This document shows positions 58,649-64,000 of a stretch of DNA of 64,000 nucleotides, one piece after another. The DNA comes from Craterostigma plantagineum. Lineage: Eukaryota; Streptophyta; Magnoliopsida; Lamiales; Linderniaceae. The stretch lies in NCBI GenBank assembly GCA_027422505.1, contig JAPQWV010000753.1, positions 62,001 to 126,000 on the forward strand. The letters run 5' to 3'. Position numbers and translations under genes: made by a program. Position 1 is the stretch's first letter; each line of letters starts with the position of its first letter. The notes beneath the pieces are model-generated. The model did no database searches. It was not told the DNA's origin and saw nothing but the letters and a program-made list of their open reading frames with translations.

Positions 58649-59351
58649 TGATGCATTTACGGACCTGAATCGGAAGTTTAATTTAAGATTTTAGGTTCAA
58701 TTTTTTTTAATATTTCATTGAAATATATTCGACATGAGTGTTCTCATGCATTTTTTTAAACATCGTCATTAAATTTAAAATGCGACCCAATAATATGGAA
58801 TAGACGTAATGATAACTAGTTAGAACGAACTATAATAACTACATTACTTTCGTATAAAACAAAAAAATAAGTGTATATTCATAATTAATTATTTTCGTGG
58901 TTGAGTTTCAGTTTTGCTTCTTCTTCTAATATTAGTAGGTTTGTCGTTAATGACGACACGTTTCTCCATTCTAATAATGGTCTTATTCCATGAAGCAATG
59001 ATATGGAGCAACACTAGAGTAACTGTGTTTAAATCATTAAAGTCAGTAATTTATAAATTTCCCGGTTGTTACAATATGTTACTTATCAAAAGTGTTTAAT
59101 TAAAATAGAAAACTAAAGAGTAGAGTTTTTTCCATTGGACGTGGAGAATTTCATTAGAAGAAGATTATTTTAAAGTTTTTTTATTGATAAATGAATGTTA
59201 TCTTTGATTGTTTGACTATATTTATTTGTTATTATTTAGTGTAAAATATAATAATTTGATATGTTTTATTCAACATGCCTCCTCATGTCTATATCATATT
59301 TGATATTAGGGTATTTGAATTCAGGCCCCGTAAGAAGTTTAATTTAAGATT
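58649..59351. other. AT-rich stretch flanked by a 17-bp direct repeat (unit C)
   Basis: Copy of 8385-9087 with the same direct repeats; nothing coding seen. Confidence 0.45.
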
Positions 59352-60129
59352 GAGGCCCTGTCGGAAAAATCGCACAGGGTTTATACTGGGGAAGCTGCAA
59401 AAGCGTAAACCAGAAACTTCAACGCTCGCACCTTGGTTAAAGATCCAAGAAATTTCGCTTAGCCCATCAAGAGTTAGTGCAATGCTTAAACGATTCGAAG
59501 TAGAGACGTGCAACTTTTATTTTGGAAGCAGAACTATGGTTCCATTTACCTCTATTTTCGATCGTCATAGGCCCGCCGAGCACCGGACAACCTGTTAGCA
59601 TTGATTTGAAGTTGGGTTCTTCTTTCATTGAACGCCATTTCATGGAAAACAGAAAAGTTAGTTGAGCTGGCAAACAATGATGCCGAAGCTGATGACTTTT
59701 TTTGGTTTTTTTATTCTAATTCTTTTTAATTATATTATATTTTCTATTAGTAACTTTGGCACAGTCAAGTTTATTTTCCCATTTCTTGATGACTTGGATA
59801 CCTTCTTTATATATGCCTGGGGAGATGCAGCTTTCCGATTTTTGCTTGATGAAATTGAAGCCTCAGGTTAGATATTTAAAGTGGCCAAAAAGGATATGTA
59901 CATGGGATGTTGCATTGCTGTGCTAATGGTATTTTCATTTTATTTTTTTCTTGTAAAAGTATGTTAATTTCTTGTATAATAAATGTTAACCATTTTTTTC
60001 TTGTAGGCTTGGGTTTACGAAAGAGTTGCAACACTTGCTGAACATCGTGTTTACATTGCTCTCTTAGGTAATTTAAGTGGAGAAAGAGCAAAATTCCTAT
60101 CAATCCAAAAGATGCTGAAAATGCATTAA
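59352..60129 (+). pseudogene. Plant mobile domain (PMD) protein gene, broken (unit C)
   Basis: Copy of 9088-9864 with the same motifs, the same intron and the same stop after LLDEIEASG, so it was already a pseudogene before duplication. Confidence 0.6.
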
Positions 60130-60490
60130 TGGTAACAAGGTGGGTTGATTTATTGCGAAAATTTCTCTTACATATTAATTTAAAATTACTAGCAGAATTA
60201 CAAAGAGAAAAAAACTAAAACAAAATTAAAATATTTAAAATAAAAACGCTATTTTTTTACACTATAACGTGTTTTTATGAATTTTTACGCTATTTTACGG
60301 TACAAAGCGCGCTACACCACGCTTTTTAAAACACTGGCTGAAACACCTACAGAACACACGATAATTTGTTAAACTATATACTTTGTTTTTGCTTTCGGAT
60401 TTTATGATAACCAGGTTCCAATGCCGCGAGCAGATTTTATTATTTATGTTATTGTAAAAAAATTAAAAGTTGCTTAATCCATTGCTCACG
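60130..60490. other. Intergenic AT-rich stretch (unit C)
   Basis: Copy of 9865-10230; nothing coding seen. Confidence 0.5.
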
Positions 60491-60531
60491 CATACATACA
60501 TACATACATACATACATACATACATACATAC
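60491..60531. repeat. (ATAC)n microsatellite (unit C)
   Basis: About ten CATA units; shorter counterpart of the tract at 10231. Confidence 0.95.
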
Positions 60532-60839
60532 TTTATTTCCCGAGGAAAAAAGAAAAAAACAGCAGTTCGACTAATAGATAAGAATGCTGATTTTCTTTTG
60601 TCACTACCAAGTAGTAACTAGTAACTAACTGCCTTACATGCAAATAAATATATTGGAAACTCAAACTCACGTCACAACATTCTTAAAAAGAAAACTAAAA
60701 CTGAAGCTGAGATTGTCAATACCATCAAGGAAGAAGATCCACCAAGCAGCTTCTTCCCACCAAATTCCTGCAAATAATTCAGACATGGCACTTCTTAATT
60801 CACTAACCAAGAAAGAACACATAGCAATTCAACCTAAAA

Positions 60840-62346
60840 TCAAACCAAAAAAAAAAAAAAGAAGAAAAAAAACACCTCAAGGAGGCTGCCCGAAGAAGAT
60901 TTAAGTCCGGGGAAACCGACATCATAAGATATGGTCCCATCGGGCTTATAAAGCCCGTAATACTTCTCAGAACCAGCGCCGGGCTTCAAATCCTCATTGA
61001 ACAGGGCAAAGACGTAAGCTTTCAACACAACATTCGGCCTAAAAGGCGTACCCTTTCTCTTCGCCAGCCTCTTACGCAGATTATAGTTGTACATCCTCGC
61101 ATTACTCTGCGTAGCGCCGGGCTCGCCTTGGTCGCCGTGCGAAGCCCAGCCCGTCTCTGTTATTACAACTTCCATTTTCTTGAAACCGGCGTCTTCTAAC
61201 GCCACGTAAGCAGCGTCTATCTGAGCATCGAGCAAGTTATCGTAGCGCAGCCCAGTTTTGTTGTCGTATATCTCCTCCGTAGGGTTAAAGAGTGCGTAGT
61301 TTACATCGATCTTCCCTGGGTTGTAAGTATAGGCAAGAAAAGGGTATGCATTCAAACAAAAGGGTGACTCTATCTCTTTAAAGAAATTCAAGAGGGGCTT
61401 CATCAGCTGAGCCACGCCTTCCTTGAAAGTGCACGAAGAGGGAGGAAAAGAGTCGACGAAAACTCCCTGGGAATGTGAAGTTGTGATCTGTACAACGTTT
61501 TCTATCCCCAGCTTCTTGGTGGCGTTGTGTACGTTTCTTACAGCCCCCAATAAGGCTAATGCCAGGTCGTAATCGCTGCCTCCAAGGACCTCGTTTCCAA
61601 CTGCTATTCCAACGATGTGAGTTTCGGGCAGGAATGCCTTGACGTTGTCCTTAACCCAGGCAAAGGCGTGGTCTGAATTTGAGCTTATGTCTTTTACGTA
61701 GTCGTTTGGAAGACCGACGACTAATTCCAGCCCAGTTCCTTTGAAGGCGTTGAGAACACTGTGGTCTGCGTCGTAGATTCTAACATTCTTTATCATTGCA
61801 GCTCTTAGTAGGGTAGCTACTTTCTCGGGTGAAGGGATGTTATCTGCTATTCTACCGTAGTTTATCCCATATGTTCCAGTGAATGCTGTTGCCGAGTGAG
61901 CTGAAAAGAAAAAAGAAACCAATAACTGCGTCGTAACCGTAGGAAAAAGTTAAGTAATGCATCGAATCAATCGAAAGTGAGTTTACATAAATATCGTTTT
62001 TCGGGAAAGCTTGTAGGGACATAAGTTGCCTTGTTCATATGAACTCTTGTAGACAAGGAGCTCCATAGAAATTTAACTCCAACTAAATTCAAACAGTTAA
62101 GCTCAGAGAGATAGGCAGTATGTAGCAAATCATATTCAAACCCAGATCACTAGAAGGCCTATGAATACCCAGTCAATCGCAAAAGAGCAAAAAGAGAAGA
62201 GGAAAAGCAACATAGTTCTTCATTAAGCAAATCCTAACCTCAGCATAATTGAAATCCAATAATAGCTTATCGAAACAACTACATAAAGGGTTACCTTTAA
62301 GCCCAAACAGGCATACCAGGAACAGTAATTGCAGCGTATTCCTCAT
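60840..62346 (-). CDS. Glucan endo-1,3-beta-glucosidase, GH17 family (unit C copy)
   Basis: Same structure as the unit A copy: exon 1 62295-62346 (signal peptide, Ala4 to Thr) and exon 2 from 61900. Both catalytic motifs (VGNEVLGG and ITETGWASHG) are intact. Visible protein differences are few: Ser replaces Cys in KPDGTISYDVG, and the C-terminal phenylalanine run ends FLV because the A homopolymer is one unit shorter. That the reading frame past SLLE depends on homopolymer length argues that this tail is not a conserved protein end. Secreted or wall-located callose hydrolysis is inferred from the family. Confidence 0.87.
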
Positions 62347-62828
62347 CACCTATCAGATCCTCCTTCCCCTCATTCGGACTAAGAAATCGAGCTTTAGGCT
62401 GGTTTTCTCTGATTAAAAACACCACCCGCCATAAAACAACTTCTCGAATCTCCACAAACCAGAGTAGCAATAATCAAAATCGCACAGGGTTTATGCTCGG
62501 CAACTCACGATTTGTTCCAAAAAATCGGAAGTTCAATAATCAGAGATCAATCATGGATAGCATAAGGTGGCAAGAAATTATTGTACGGAAGCTGAATTAA
62601 TTGGTCCTTTTCTTGTTGACTTGGGTTGGTGTGCGTCGTCTTCAAGCTGGCGTCTGTGTCTACTTTTATTTGTAGACGTGTGTTTGATTGGGTAGTAATA
62701 GCAGATGACAATATTCTTTCCTTTTACCTTGTTACTTCGCATGACAATTTTTGTAGAATATCTCCCCACTTTGGAAACAAAACAACCAGTCGCATGATTA
62801 TGCCGTGACCTACACGCTCCGGGCAAAT
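62347..62828. other. Upstream region of the glucanase gene (unit C)
   Basis: Copy of 12128-12610. Confidence 0.55.
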
Positions 62829-64000
62829 TTGTAGAAGGGAAAAATTACTTATCAGTTCTTTTTTAAGTTTAAACATTTTCTTAAATACCCTCTAATTATT
62901 TCTTCATATTCAATACCCTACCGTGAAAAGTTTCCTATTGAATCAAATATTGAAATGACGAAAATAAATTTCTTTACCAAAAACTTTCAGATTGTTATGT
63001 ACTACACCAGCCACTGCACTAGAACCGTTTCAATTATTGCTATGCATACTTAATGAATGCCAAGGGATTCTACCAACAAAGATTGTTATTATACCAACGG
63101 TTCATATTATTATACCAAATTTATTTTAACAGCATTATACCAATTGTTATCACTGTTATACCAAGAAATAATGTTTTAATATTTTAAAATAAGAAGTGAT
63201 TTTTAAAGCTTATACCACGAAAGACGATTATTATACCTACAAAATCAAATATTATATGAACAAAAATCAAATAACTATATCAATAGATTCACTTATTATA
63301 CTAATAAAATCATTTATTATATTATTACAAATAGACCTGATTATTATACCAAAAAATATTAATCGAATTTGCTCTTAAAAATATTCCAGCAAATGCTGCC
63401 ATACTAGCACCTGATTATTTTACCAACAAATTCGCAATTGCTTAACAATTATTATACCAACAACGAACGTAATTATACTAAACTTATGCACACTCAAAGT
63501 GTGTGCTATTTATATAAATAGTTTTTATTAAATTTGTTTTAGTTTGAAATACTTCATAGAAATCATAATTTGAATTTAATTTGTATGTCTTAAATATGTA
63601 AAAAGAAAAAATTGATTTATTATAAGTGTAAAAGTATGAAGTGATTAACAAAGGTAGTTATTTAATTTTATTAATTATATTTTTTAGTCTCAAGACAGAC
63701 CATTTCACGGTTTATCCAAGCCCTCACCCTTAATATAATAGAATAGATACTAGCCTTTCTAGTATACCGACATAAACGGAAATCTTACCAACTAACTCAA
63801 ACAATTATAAAAGAACGCTGATTGTACCAACAACTCAATTATAATTTTATTATTTGGCAACCAATTCCTTATTATACCAACTAGGGTCTATATTATACCA
63901 TCAACACGAGCCATTATACCAACAAAGAACCAATTATACTAATCTCAGTATTTGTCATACCAACAATACTTTTTTAAAAAACTTATGATATTCAATAGTT
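62829..64000. mobile_element. Left part of the motif-array transposon (unit C)
   Basis: Same element as at 12611, cut by the window edge. It preserves about 120 bp of the left inverted end (62944-63066, including TTGAAATGACGAA) that unit A has lost. This segment also matches the inverted right end in unit A and so confirms a terminal repeat of about 200 bp. Confidence 0.62.
63478..63747 (-). mobile_element. Small non-autonomous Helitron (unit C)
   Basis: Copy of the Helitron at 13139-13408, inherited with the surrounding transposon. Confidence 0.6.

Larger units (their letters stand above)
50147..64000 (+). repeat. Tandem segmental repeat unit C, cut by the window edge
   Basis: Runs parallel to unit A positions 1 to about 13660 and carries the MITE, hAT element, solo LTR, exonuclease fragment, plant-mobile-domain pseudogene, glucanase and the left part of the motif-array transposon. 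It keeps two segments missing from A: the MITE/hAT junction (about 50700-50960) and about 120 bp of the motif-array element's left end (62944-63066). Whether it continues with the kinase gene as in A cannot be seen. Confidence 0.93.

Overview
This is nuclear DNA from a flowering plant: spliced genes with GT-AG introns, many plant transposon families and no bacterial-type operons. The most informative genes encode ELIPs (early light-induced proteins, chloroplast photoprotection). They sit in a recent tandem array that continues beyond the left edge of the window. Large ELIP tandem arrays are known from desiccation-tolerant ('resurrection') angiosperms, so a resurrection eudicot, perhaps Lamiales, is a reasonable inference, but the sequence alone does not prove it.

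The window holds three copies of one segmental repeat, each starting just after an ELIP gene. Unit A is 1-34117, unit B is 34118-50146, and unit C is 50147 to the right edge. Position 1 lies in the 3' flank of an ELIP gene outside the window. ELIP1 (33419-34061) closes unit A and ELIP2 (49447-50090) closes unit B. All units begin with the same series: a small hAT-type MITE, a dead 4-kb hAT transposon with a (GA)n tract, a solo LTR of about 2.15 kb flanked by GTTAT, and a fragment of a Werner-like 3'-5' exonuclease gene. Units A and C then continue through a plant-mobile-domain pseudogene, a GH17 beta-1,3-glucanase gene and a transposon filled with mirrored TTATTATACCAACA-type repeats. Unit A further carries a receptor-like kinase gene (LRR family, frameshifted), a second degraded glucanase copy, an inverted exonuclease fragment, and a second solo LTR containing a fold-back Mutator-like element. 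Unit B lacks about 20 kb of this: it jumps from the exonuclease fragment into the middle of the fold-back element through the shared bases TGTGC.

The last part of units A and B, before each ELIP gene, holds a hAT MITE with an 8-bp duplication, Copia gag/integrase fragments and the ELIP promoter (G-box, ACGTG core, TATA box). ELIP2 is intact (two exons, 187 codons, three predicted membrane helices). ELIP1 has several single-base indels that break its frame. Similar indels are dense over about 29-38.5 kb, so a consensus-quality problem must be excluded before calling ELIP1 a pseudogene.

Probably functional genes are few: ELIP2, the two glucanase copies, and possibly ELIP1 and the receptor kinase if their indels are sequencing errors. 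The genes do not form a pathway. The glucanase, kinase and exonuclease pieces appear to be passengers of the segmental duplication that multiplied ELIP. I saw no tRNA, rRNA or CRISPR.
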